This document shows, piece after piece, positions 1 through 7,193 of a stretch of 23,092 nt of DNA. How positions within the stretch are numbered: position 1 is the first letter of the stretch; each line of letters begins with the position of its first letter. The position numbers and the translations under genes are program-made. Origin of the DNA: Candidatus Omnitrophota bacterium (GTDB lineage: Bacteria; Verrucomicrobiota; Verrucomicrobiia; Limisphaerales; UBA1319); the NCBI GenBank assembly GCA_023473405.1, contig JAMCZD010000055.1:8091-31182 (forward strand), read 5' to 3'. Under the pieces are notes generated by a model. The model made no database searches. It was not told the origin of the DNA and was given only the letters and a program-made list of their open reading frames with translations.

Positions 1-1948
1 CGGGCAGGCGGACGAAGTCAGCCGCAACCCGTTGGGGGAAGCCGTCCGGATAACCGCCGGCCAAACCGAGAACGAGGTTGGCCTGGTTATAATGACTTCG
101 GTAAAAGGCGCGCACGTCGTCGAGGGTTATTTTTTCGAGTGAGCTGATGCGCCCGCGATTATGATGGCCGTAAGGTGTTCCGGCGTAGAGGAGATTATAG
201 AGCTGTTCCTTGGCCAGCTCCTCGTCGTTGCTGTTCCTCAGAGTGATTTTCAAGAAATTAATCGCCTCGGCCTTCAACCGCGCGAAGTCATCGGAACGAA
301 ACCCGGGCTCGAGGAGCATCGACCGGATGAGCTCGTAGTATCGTTCCAGGTTGTCGCGATGGGTGGTGCCGTAAAAGACGGTCATTTCCTTGTCCACCTG
401 CCAGTTGAAGGTGGTTGCCATGGGATACATCGCATCGACGATTTGGTCGTAGGGCAGTGTGCGCGTACCGCCCTGGGCAAGGAGTGCGGCCGTGAGGGCG
501 GCAACGCCTTCCTGGCCGGGCGGATCGGCAGCCGAGCCGGTCTGGAACAGGATGCGGAAAGAAACCAGGGGTGATTGGCCGGGTTGCAGAACCGCGGCGA
601 TGGACTTTGGGGTGGCAACCTTCGAGGCCAGGGTGACAATGACGCGATTTGATTCTACGAAATAACGGGCCGCGACGTCGCGCACGTCCGATGGACTCAC
701 CTGATCGTAAAGGGCGAATAGTTTGTCGATGGTGGCCGGCGAACGGCGCAACGCGACGTAGGGAGCGAGGAAACTGGCAATCGCTTCCGAACTGTTCAGG
801 GCCAAGGCCGTTCCATAGCGCAGGCGGGAACGGGTCGCATCCAGGACCGCCTGGGGTATGGTTTCGTTCGAGAAACGTTTGAACGTGGCCAGGATCTGGT
901 CCTGCACCTCCTGGAGATCGCCAGGGCTCTTGACTCGTGCGTAGACGCTGAACAATTCCGGGTCCGCCAGGTTGTCGAACTCGACTTCGAGCCGATCCAC
1001 CTTCTGTTCCTTGAACACGAGCCGGCGATAGAGGTCGGAATTCTCGCCAAAGGCAATAGGCGCCAGGAGGTCCAGGGCTGCCTTACCGATTTTTTCGTCG
1101 GAATATGCCGGGCCGTGAAAGGCGACATAGAGCTGCGGCAAGGTCGGGGTTGGCCAGTCAATATGCGCGCTGCGAGGCTCGGTCTGGGGCGGTTCAACCG
1201 GTATATGAGGCGCGTAATCTCCTCTTTTCCAATCGCCAAAGAACTTTTCGGTCAAGGACAGTGCGCGCTCGCGGGTGAGATCGCCCACCAGCACGATGGT
1301 GGTGTATTCGGGGCGATAATAACGTTGATAGAATTGGAGGCTGTAATCGTATTCATTGGGCATGTTCTCGATATCGGCCAAAAAGCCCATGGTGGTGTGC
1401 CGGTAGGTGTGGGTGGTGAAGGCGGTGGCACGGAGCAATTCATACATTTTGGTTTGAGGATCGGCGCTGCTCTTGTTGTATTCGCCCAGCACGGCCCGCG
1501 TCTCGGTCTTGAAGGCGTCGCGTCCGTATTGCAGCCGCTGAAAGCGGTCCGCCTCGAGCTTCATGACCTGTTCCAAGTCATCGGCGGAAAAGACCTCGTG
1601 GTAAACGGTGAGATCGTCCGAGGTGTAGGCATTGGCGGACGCGCCGGCGCGTTTGAGGATGGCGTCGCGTTGCTCGGGCGTGAAGTTCTTGCTGCCCCGG
1701 AACATCATATGCTCGAACAGGTGGGCGAAACCGCTCTTGCCCGGCTCGACTTCATCGCGCGAACCGGCTTGAACCACCGTGTAAAGGGCGACGATCCGGG
1801 GCATGTCGGTGGGAACGGTGATCAGTCTCAAGCCATTGGGCAAATCGTCGATGGTGTAACGGTAGGAAAAAAACGCCGGTTCAATCCCCGAGGCCATGAT
1901 CATCCACGGAAGGCTGGTCGCCAGCAAAGCCCAGAAAAAGAGTCTCAT
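1..1948 (-). CDS. M16 family zinc metallopeptidase (insulinase/pitrilysin-like), partial
   Basis: This is the N-terminal 649 codons of a secreted or periplasmic zinc protease; the C-terminus lies beyond the left edge. The frame is open from the ATG at 1948 to base 1. Residues 1 to about 20 (MRLFFWALLATSLPWMIMAS) form a signal-peptide-like stretch. The inverted zinc motif HLFEH (HxxEH) is at residues 76-80, inside the typical context GSRDEVEPGKSGFAHLFEHMMF. A Glu-containing segment, ETRAVLGEYNK, lies about 70-76 residues further on, where the third zinc ligand is expected. The sequence then runs into a second M16-type half beginning near FRILFQTGSAADPPGQEG, so the usual two-domain clamshell is partly visible. 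It is transcribed divergently from the response regulator. No clear Shine-Dalgarno precedes the start. The family degrades peptides; the substrate cannot be read from sequence. Confidence 0.93.
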   Translation of the reverse strand, partial: MRLFFWALLATSLPWMIMASGIEPAFFSYRYTIDDLPNGLRLITVPTDMPRIVALYTVVQAGSRDEVEPGKSGFAHLFEHMMFRGSKNFTPEQRDAILKRAGASANAYTSDDLTVYHEVFSADDLEQVMKLEADRFQRLQYGRDAFKTETRAVLGEYNKSSADPQTKMYELLRATAFTTHTYRHTTMGFLADIENMPNEYDYSLQFYQRYYRPEYTTIVLVGDLTRERALSLTEKFFGDWKRGDYAPHIPVEPPQTEPRSAHIDWPTPTLPQLYVAFHGPAYSDEKIGKAALDLLAPIAFGENSDLYRRLVFKEQKVDRLEVEFDNLADPELFSVYARVKSPGDLQEVQDQILATFKRFSNETIPQAVLDATRSRLRYGTALALNSSEAIASFLAPYVALRRSPATIDKLFALYDQVSPSDVRDVAARYFVESNRVIVTLASKVATPKSIAAVLQPGQSPLVSFRILFQTGSAADPPGQEGVAALTAALLAQGGTRTLPYDQIVDAMYPMATTFNWQVDKEMTVFYGTTHRDNLERYYELIRSMLLEPGFRSDDFARLKAEAINFLKITLRNSNDEELAKEQLYNLLYAGTPYGHHNRGRISSLEKITLDDVRAFYRSHYNQANLVLGLAGGYPDGFPQRVAADFVRLP

Positions 1949-2054
1949 ATATGAAAGGGGTAACGCAGGCGCATAGAGGTGTAAAGCCGAAGTTGAGATT
2001 TTGGTGGGAACAACAATTGCTTGTTTCTATTTTGCGAAAGCGTAAAAGGCAAAC
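1949..2054. promoter_or_regulatory. Divergent intergenic region with presumed promoters
   Basis: These 106 bases separate the start of the M16 protease (leftward) from the response regulator (rightward), so promoters for both should lie here. AT-rich segments around 2005-2040 are visible, but I cannot identify convincing -35/-10 pairs. AAAAGG at 2043-2048 is a plausible ribosome binding site for the response regulator. Confidence 0.35.
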
Positions 2055-2744
2055 ATGGCGAGCGAAGTCAAATCAGAAGCGGACCGAAACAAGGCACGCC
2101 TATTCTTGGTGGACGACCACCCGGTCGTGCGTGAGGGTTTTGCTCAGTTGATCAATTATCAAACGGACCTCGAGGTCTGCGGGCAGGCGAGCACAGCGGC
2201 GACGGCGCTCGAGTCCATTAACGTTTTGAAGCCGGACCTGGTGATTGTGGACATATCGCTCAGGGGCGCCAGCGGCCTGGAATTGATCAAGAACATCCGG
2301 GTTTGCCATCCTGAACTGCCGGTTTTGGCGCTCTCGATGCATGAGGAATCGCTTTACGCCGAACGCGCCTTGCGGGCGGGCGCCAAGGGCTATGTCATGA
2401 AGCAGGCGCCGACCGAGGATGTGATGAAGGCTATTCGAATGGTCTTGCGCGGCCAATTGCATCTGAGCGAGAAGATGCAGTCCGGGCTGCTGCGGAAGTT
2501 CGTTACCGGCATCCCTGGGGAATCGGTTCCGGATGTGGAACAGCTAAGCGACCGCGAGCTCGAGGTGTTTCAACTGGTTGGTTTGGGGCGGCCCACGCGC
2601 CAAATCGCCGACGAGTTGCACCTGAGCGTTAAAACGGTCGAAACCTACCGGGCCCATATCAAGGAGAAACTCAAACTGCGCACCGGGACGGAATTGATCC
2701 ATCGCGCCGTCGAATGGGTGAATCGCGAGCAGCAACGGCCTTGA
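2055..2744 (+). CDS. NarL/FixJ-type response regulator (REC + LuxR HTH)
   Basis: A 229-residue two-component response regulator. Residues 14-132 form the receiver domain. The acidic pair is D20-D21 in LVDDHPVV, the phospho-acceptor is D66 in LVIVDISLRG, the switch residue is S94 in LALSMHEE, and the conserved lysine is K116 in GYVMKQ. Residues 163-226 are a LuxR-type helix-turn-helix: LSDRELEVFQLVGLGRPTRQ, then the recognition helix LSVKTVETYRAHIKEKL. Phosphorylation should promote dimerisation and DNA binding. No histidine kinase lies beside it, so it is an orphan in this window. It is divergent from the M16 protease, whose shared promoter region is a possible target (inference). Confidence 0.95.
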   Translation: MASEVKSEADRNKARLFLVDDHPVVREGFAQLINYQTDLEVCGQASTAATALESINVLKPDLVIVDISLRGASGLELIKNIRVCHPELPVLALSMHEESLYAERALRAGAKGYVMKQAPTEDVMKAIRMVLRGQLHLSEKMQSGLLRKFVTGIPGESVPDVEQLSDRELEVFQLVGLGRPTRQIADELHLSVKTVETYRAHIKEKLKLRTGTELIHRAVEWVNREQQRP

Positions 2745-3168
2745 CGCGGAGAGGGTGTCGCGGGATCTGGGGGATCGTACTACTTTTACCGAGGCCGTCG
2801 TCGTGGCTGGCCCTATAAGAAGTTCAGGGCGCCGCCTGATTGTCAATCCCCCGTGAACTGGCAGAGTTAATCCAGGTTTAGATATGGATGACGTATGGCC
2901 AGTTTAATGAGGCAATTTAACGGATTGGGGGTCGAGGGCCTGATGCCGAACACGTTCTACGTGCCGGATGTGCGGATCGACAGGACGGGAAAGGTACCGT
3001 GGCGGTGGTGGAAGGCCGAGACGCAATTCCTGGCTGATTGCCGGGTTTGGGCCGAGCAGAGACCTGAGGAGAGAACACCTTCCAAAGTACCGGCAATCAA
3101 GGCCGCCAGGTCCGCGAAAGGCAATTAGTGTGGTGCCGCAAATGCGTAGGTATTTCCGGGACACCGCA
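2745..3168. other. Gene-poor spacer downstream of the response regulator
   Basis: These 424 bases lie between the response regulator and the convergent porin gene. The only candidate gene is the weak 77-codon ORF at 2895-3128. A stem-loop candidate occupies the right end (3127-3170). I see no RNA gene or intrinsic terminator with a T-tract here. Confidence 0.5.
2895..3128 (+). CDS. Doubtful small hypothetical protein (77 aa)
   Basis: An ATG-initiated frame beginning MASLMRQFNGLGVEGL and rich in Trp and Arg in the middle (KVPWRWWKAE). I recognise no family. Third codon positions are fairly GC-rich, as in neighbouring genes, which mildly supports coding. There is no clear Shine-Dalgarno, no membrane segment and no signal peptide. 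Its stop codon falls inside the stem-loop shared with the porin 3' end. It could equally be a chance open frame, so treat it as tentative. Confidence 0.25.
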   Translation: MASLMRQFNGLGVEGLMPNTFYVPDVRIDRTGKVPWRWWKAETQFLADCRVWAEQRPEERTPSKVPAIKAARSAKGN

Positions 3169-3170
3169 CT
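3127..3170. terminator. Stem-loop at the convergent end of the porin gene
   Basis: AGTGTGGTG at 3127-3135 pairs with CACCGCACT at 3162-3170: nine pairs including one G-U wobble, with a 26-base loop. The right arm overlaps the porin stop codon (3169-3171, minus) and the left arm overlaps the stop of the doubtful ORF. There is no T-tract, so intrinsic termination is not certain. The loop and right arm also contain the TTTCCGGGACACC motif, which recurs inverted upstream of the porin. Confidence 0.35.
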
Positions 3171-3172
3171 AG
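3153..3172 (+). repeat. Left copy of the inverted repeat bracketing the porin
   Basis: The 20 bases TTTCCGGGACACC + GC + ACTAG overlap the porin stop codon. The reverse complement of 4413-4432 reads TTTCCGGGACACC + AA + ACTAG, so the two copies match at 18 of 20 positions in opposite orientation. A related perfect palindrome lies at 20166-20183. Confidence 0.6.
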
Positions 3173-4389
3173 AATTGGTAGATGACGTTGAGGGCCAGCG
3201 AGTAGGCATTGCGCCCGCCGTTGCCGAATATGGCGTTCCCATCCGATTGCCCGGTCAGGTCGTGGTCCCAGCGAAACTCAACCCGGCTAATGACATTGGC
3301 CCAAAGTGCGTAGTCAGCCGTCAGCGTCCAACCGAAGAGTTCGTTGCGCGGATGGCGCTCGACCGGCGATACAATATACCAAGTGTCAACCGAGCCCGAG
3401 GCATACTCGGTTCGGCTGGCAAACTTCAACTTTCCCGTCGCTTGATACAATAAGTAAAGGGCGGTCGCGTTGGCATAGCTGGAAGGGTAAATCCCGTTCT
3501 GCCCGGTGCCGCGATAATCATAGGCGTAACCGACGGAAAAACCATGAATCGGCGTGGGCACCGTGCCGCCGAGGTAATAGCTGGTAATGGCACTGGCAGG
3601 GCTGGCGGCGCCGGAGCCGAGTCCGTTGATGATCCCCGCGTTCAACGTTGCCCCCTCGAGAAATCCCATGCCTTTCGGGGCCGTCAAAGTGATCATTCCC
3701 AGATATGTCTTTTCCGATTCGGCGGCCGGCACCCCCAGGCGGGTGGGACGCGCATCCAGGCCCGAAGACCAGGTGTTGGCGATGCCGGCGACGAGTGTGA
3801 TGACCGAGTTGAATTCATAGTCCGCCAGGACACCGGTAAGCTGGGTCGGCTCGATAAAATAACCGTAGGAACGGCTGAAGTTCGGGTTCTTGCCGCTTTC
3901 AAATACTTCATAGCCAAGGACCTCGGAATAGTTGCCCAACTTGAAATGCAGCCCGTTGCCCAACGGCACTTGCATGGCCACGTAGGTGTCCTTTAAGGAG
4001 AAATCAGCCAGGCTGCCCTGAAATGACGGATTATAGCCAACCGCGTCCGGGCCGAACAGCAGGGTTACATTGTAACCGGCCGACCACGCGCTGTCGTCCA
4101 GCGGCTTGCCTAGGGTTAGGCTGACCACGTCCAGGTTGAACCCGTCCTGCTTGGGTGTCCCGTCATAGGAACGGCCTGGAAAAGTCCCGCCGGAAAAGGG
4201 ATTCCCCACGCCTTTGCCGCCGTTTCCGGACCCAAGATTCCAGATAGCCGAGGTGTCCACGTACCCGCTCAGAAGGGTGGGCGAAAGCGCCGAAAGCACT
4301 TCGATGGGAGCTTCTTCGGCATGGCTGATCCCAACCGGTCTCAGCAGTCCCGCCGTTACTAATCCGATAGTCCATAGCCTCAGTTTCAT
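3169..4389 (-). CDS. Outer-membrane beta-barrel porin, OmpL/Bbp2-like
   Basis: A 406-residue secreted outer-membrane protein. Residues 1-24 (MKLRLWTIGLVTAGLLRPVGISHA) form a signal peptide with an AxA-like cleavage site before EEAPIE. The mature part has the alternating aromatic and polar pattern of beta strands (for example DTYVAMQVPLGNGLHFKLGN and SYYLGGTVPTP). It ends NAYSLALNVIYQF, with the C-terminal Phe used for BAM-dependent insertion. The opening LSGYVDTSAIWNLG and the Gly-rich loops resemble the putative porin Bbp2/OmpL-like family, common in Verrucomicrobiota and Planctomycetota (from memory, no search). The frame is open upstream to 4890, but that extension lacks coding character and would bury the signal peptide, so the start at 4389 was chosen. 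Substrate specificity is not predictable. Confidence 0.88.
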   Translation of the reverse strand: MKLRLWTIGLVTAGLLRPVGISHAEEAPIEVLSALSPTLLSGYVDTSAIWNLGSGNGGKGVGNPFSGGTFPGRSYDGTPKQDGFNLDVVSLTLGKPLDDSAWSAGYNVTLLFGPDAVGYNPSFQGSLADFSLKDTYVAMQVPLGNGLHFKLGNYSEVLGYEVFESGKNPNFSRSYGYFIEPTQLTGVLADYEFNSVITLVAGIANTWSSGLDARPTRLGVPAAESEKTYLGMITLTAPKGMGFLEGATLNAGIINGLGSGAASPASAITSYYLGGTVPTPIHGFSVGYAYDYRGTGQNGIYPSSYANATALYLLYQATGKLKFASRTEYASGSVDTWYIVSPVERHPRNELFGWTLTADYALWANVISRVEFRWDHDLTGQSDGNAIFGNGGRNAYSLALNVIYQF

Positions 4390-4412
4390 ATCGTTACCAG
4401 GCGCGCGAATGA

Positions 4413-4432
4413 CTAGTTTGGTGTCCCGGAAA
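4413..4432 (-). repeat. Right copy of the inverted repeat bracketing the porin
   Basis: CTAGT + TT + GGTGTCCCGGAAA on the plus strand is the inverted partner of 3153-3172. It lies 23 bases upstream of the porin ATG, in its leader or promoter region. It could be a mobile-element end, a REP-like sequence or an operator. No target-site duplication is obvious. Confidence 0.6.
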
Positions 4433-4744
4433 CAGCCATATACATTTGTTGCGCTGTTTTTGGTTTCTGCCCAGGCGCGACGACACCACATCAGCAAATG
4501 AAATGCCATCGAAACAGGGTGTTGTCGTATCTTCTTCAGAATAAGCATGTTATGATTCTGCAACGGCAAGGCTGAACCGTGCGGAAGACGGTTTTTGACC
4601 AGAGCGATCAAAGTGGAACAATTGCTATGCTCGAAAAATGTCGGGGGAGGACAGCGCAGCGGTACGGGCTTTACGATAATCACGCCGAGATCGGAAATGC
4701 GGGCGAATGCATCCGCGCTCCGAGGCCCAAGGCGCCGAGCGAAC

Positions 4745-4935
4745 CAGGCGGCAAGGGCAAAGGGGCAAGTGGCAAGGGCGAAGGAATGAACTTCCAACAG
4801 CCAACATCGAACTTCCAACGTCCAAGGGTGAGGCCGCTTTGGGTTGAGTGCAAAGTGCCGTCGCCGCTTCGCTCTGCGGGCGCACTCCACCCTCTTTACG
4901 CTTCGCGCTCGTCACGCTCCCGACGCTCCTGACGC
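4745..4935. repeat. Degenerate short tandem repeats in the spacer
   Basis: GGCAAG/GGCAAA-type units repeat through 4749-4784. They are followed by AACTTCCAAC-type units at 4789-4823, where the word CTTCCAAC occurs twice with CAACATC variants between. ACGCTC/ACGCTCC words repeat at about 4899-4935. Similar CCAAC-rich intergenic tracts recur in Pedosphaera-like genomes in my recollection; that is not verified here. Confidence 0.5.
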
Positions 4936-5112
4936 TCCTCCCGATCCCCACGTTCTTACGCTGTGGTTCGTGCCATTATTTCGTGACTTTAGCGGTGCCA
5001 GCGCATAGCTTCAGCCGGTTATGAATGAGGAATTTCTAGGATGGCGCCATTGGGGTGACGGCCATGCGGTAGCGGGAATTCATGATGCCAGGAAAAGGAG
5101 GTTGTCCGCGGC

Positions 5113-6546
5113 ATGAAAACGAAGATGCCCATTGCCCGGAGCGGGCGTTTCACGGGTGAACCGAGGGCTGAGGTGGCCCAATTCACGGAATCGGTCTCGT
5201 ACGATTGGCGGCTTTGGCGGCAGGATATTGCCGGCTCGATTGCCCATGCCAAGATGCTCGAAAAGGTGGGATTGCTCCAGCATGACGAATGCGATTCGAT
5301 AGTAAATGGCCTGGAAGAAATAGCGCGGGAGATCGGGGCGGGCAATTTTCCTTGGAAGCCTGAGCTCGAGGATGTGCACATGAACATCGAGGCCGAGTTG
5401 ACCCGAAGGGTGCCGGCTGGGGCGAAGCTGCACACCGGCCGGTCGCGCAACGACCAGGTGGCCTTGGACATGCGCTTATGGTTGCGGGAGGAGATGTTGG
5501 CGCTGGGGGAAGAAACACAATCATTGCAGGCCGCATTGGTGGACCTGGGCACGCGTTATGCCGGGGTTCTTATGCCGGGATATACGCACCTGCAGCGGGC
5601 GCAACCGGTCTATTTTGCGCACCATCTTTTGGCCTACGTCGAGATGTTCGCCCGTGACCAGGAACGTCTCGGGGACGCCTTCAAGCGGGTGAACATATGT
5701 CCATTGGGCAGCGGCGCCTTGGCGGGATCGACTTTGCCTCTGGATCGCGAATGGGCAGCCAAATTGCTCGGTTTTGTGGATGCCAAAGGCCGCGCGCGGG
5801 TCAGCCGGAACTCGATGGACGCCGTGAGCGACCGGGATTTCGTGATTGAATTCAGCGGGATTGCGGCCCTGCTGGCGGTGCATCTTTCGCGCCTGGCCGA
5901 AGACCTGGCGCTTTGGGCAACGACTGAATTCAACTATATCAAAATTGACGAGGCCTTCACCACCGGTTCCTCGCTCATGCCGCACAAGAAGAATCCCGAC
6001 GTTGCGGAACTGGCGCGAGGCAAGGCCGGACGGGTAATTGGCAATTTGATGGCTTTGTTGGTTCTGCTGAAGGGATTGCCGATGACCTACAACCGCGATT
6101 TGCAGGAAGACAAGGAACGGCTTTTTGACACCATGGACACGGTGCGCGCCACGTCGAGGATCATGGCATCCATGCTAAGGCACAGCACGCTCAACGCGCC
6201 GGTCTGCGGCGCGGCGGCGGCGGACCCGGTCCTGCTGGCGACCGACCTGGCCGATTACCTGGTGCGCAAGGGGATGCCGTTTCGCCAGGCGCACCATGTC
6301 GTTGGAGCCGTGGTAGCCCTGACGGAAAAGCTGGGCAAACCATTAAATCAATTGAGCCTGGCGGAATACAAATCCATAGACGAGACTTTCGGTGCGGATG
6401 TCCTCGACGTGTTTCATCTCGAGCAAGCGATGGCCCAGCGCCAGCTCACCGGCGCCCCGAGTCCCCGCGGCGTGCGCCAGCAATTGGCCGGGTGGGAAAA
6501 ACGGTTGAAGGACCGGAAAGGCAAGCCGGTATTTTCCGTTTCTTGA
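5113..6546 (+). CDS. argH: Argininosuccinate lyase
   Basis: Catalyses the last step of arginine biosynthesis, splitting argininosuccinate into arginine and fumarate; cytosolic homotetramer of the fumarase/aspartase superfamily. The 477 residues are close to the usual family length. Visible motifs are HTGRSRNDQVALDMRL (107-122), GYTHLQRAQPV with its catalytic-type His (156-166), and the superfamily signature GSSLMPHKKNPD (285-296), which carries the mobile-loop catalytic serine. The start at 5113 is supported by AAGGAGG at 5095-5101, 11 bases upstream. The tRNA-His gene follows after 35 bases. No other arg gene is nearby and no arginine-responsive operator is recognisable. Confidence 0.98.
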   Translation: MKTKMPIARSGRFTGEPRAEVAQFTESVSYDWRLWRQDIAGSIAHAKMLEKVGLLQHDECDSIVNGLEEIAREIGAGNFPWKPELEDVHMNIEAELTRRVPAGAKLHTGRSRNDQVALDMRLWLREEMLALGEETQSLQAALVDLGTRYAGVLMPGYTHLQRAQPVYFAHHLLAYVEMFARDQERLGDAFKRVNICPLGSGALAGSTLPLDREWAAKLLGFVDAKGRARVSRNSMDAVSDRDFVIEFSGIAALLAVHLSRLAEDLALWATTEFNYIKIDEAFTTGSSLMPHKKNPDVAELARGKAGRVIGNLMALLVLLKGLPMTYNRDLQEDKERLFDTMDTVRATSRIMASMLRHSTLNAPVCGAAAADPVLLATDLADYLVRKGMPFRQAHHVVGAVVALTEKLGKPLNQLSLAEYKSIDETFGADVLDVFHLEQAMAQRQLTGAPSPRGVRQQLAGWEKRLKDRKGKPVFSVS

Positions 6547-6581
6547 CGCTTGGCCCGGTTCATCTATGATGAATCCAGGCT

Positions 6582-6658
6582 GGTGGCCATAGCTCAATCG
6601 GTAGAGCCCCAGATTGTGGTTCTGGTTGTTGCGGGTTCAAGTCCCGTTGGCCACCCCA
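6582..6658 (+). tRNA. tRNA-His (anticodon GTG)
   Basis: A complete cloverleaf. The acceptor arm GGTGGCC (6582-6588) pairs with GGCCACC (6649-6655), including the extra 5' G (G-1) opposite C73 that is typical of tRNA-His. The D-arm is GCTCAATCGGTAGAGC. The anticodon stem CCAGA/TCTGG encloses a loop with anticodon GTG at 6615-6617. The T-arm GCGGGTTCAAGTCCCGT is canonical. The 3' CCA (6656-6658) is encoded. It sits between argH and the vanZ-like gene, on the same strand. Confidence 0.97.
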
Positions 6659-6718
6659 GAAGGTGAAAATGCAGGCAAGGCCGCTATGGCGATATCTCGA
6701 AGTGGAATTGGAGGTTGC

Positions 6719-7177
6719 ATGCCGCTGAAGCGGCGCTTTTTCCTCGATTGGTTGCCCGTCATCCTTTGGATGATGTTCATTTTCATTGGCTCGACAGACG
6801 TTTTATCGAGCGCGCACACCTCGCGTTTCCTGGTGCCGTTCCTGCGCTGGCTCAAGCCGGACATCAGCCAGGCAGCGCTCGCGAAGGCGCAGTTCATGGT
6901 GCGCAAGGCAGGGCATATTTCTGAGTACGCAATTTTGTCAATACTTCTGTGGCGCGCTTTTCCACGGCCCGAATCCAGTTTGGCATCGTCATGGTATTGG
7001 CGCGGCGCGGCCGTGGTTCTCCCCATAGTTGCCCTCTACGCCGCCTCGGACGAAGTCCATCAATCCTTTTATCGATCGCGCTTTGCGTCGGTCTGGGATG
7101 TGAGCCTGGACACAATCGGGGCGGCAGTTGGTTTGGCCTTGGTTTGGGCGGTAGGCAGATGGCGAAAAAGGTGGTAA
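6719..7177 (+). CDS. VanZ-like integral membrane protein
   Basis: A 152-residue protein with about four hydrophobic segments (roughly 10-24, 67-80, 97-110, 132-146). It carries the VanZ-family marks KAGHISEYAIL (63-73) and the DEVHQSFYRSRFASVWDVSLD run (111-131), followed by a Gly-rich last helix, DTIGAAVGLAL. VanZ was named for teicoplanin resistance in enterococci, but most bacterial members are of unknown function, so no resistance is implied. The frame is open upstream into the tRNA. GGAGG at 6710-6714 and the onset of family similarity favour the ATG at 6719; the ATG at 6686 is the alternative. comEC follows after 16 bases, probably in the same transcript. Confidence 0.82.
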   Translation: MPLKRRFFLDWLPVILWMMFIFIGSTDVLSSAHTSRFLVPFLRWLKPDISQAALAKAQFMVRKAGHISEYAILSILLWRAFPRPESSLASSWYWRGAAVVLPIVALYAASDEVHQSFYRSRFASVWDVSLDTIGAAVGLALVWAVGRWRKRW

Positions 7178-7193
7178 GCCGATCACGTGGAAA

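Larger units (their letters stand above)
4390..5112. other. Gene-free, repeat-rich spacer (porin / argH)
   Basis: These 723 bases separate the divergent porin and argH genes. The left half (4390-4600) should hold the porin promoter. It carries the inverted repeat copy at 4413-4432 and an imperfect inverted pair, CGACGACACC at 4478-4487 and GGTGTTGTCG at 4518-4527. The middle (about 4745-4825) is degenerate simple sequence, and 4870-4935 is rich in ACGCTC-like words. Several frames are open but their translations are low-complexity and I do not call them genes. The argH ribosome binding site is at the right end. Confidence 0.55.

Noticed and set aside
1115..1954. Long plus-strand open frame (279 codons) over the start of the M16 protease
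   Set aside because: It is the antisense of a gene with a clear signal peptide and HxxEH motif; its translation resembles no family.
4390..4890. N-terminal extension of the porin frame up to 4890
   Set aside because: The extension crosses the repeat tract and would place the signal peptide internally. The ATG at 4389 gives a normal exported porin.
4579..4932. Plus-strand 117-codon frame in the porin/argH spacer
   Set aside because: Its translation is low-complexity, derived from the simple repeats, with no ribosome binding site.
6614..6718. Upstream extension of the vanZ-like gene into the tRNA-His
   Set aside because: It would overlap a functional tRNA, and family similarity starts after the ATG at 6719.
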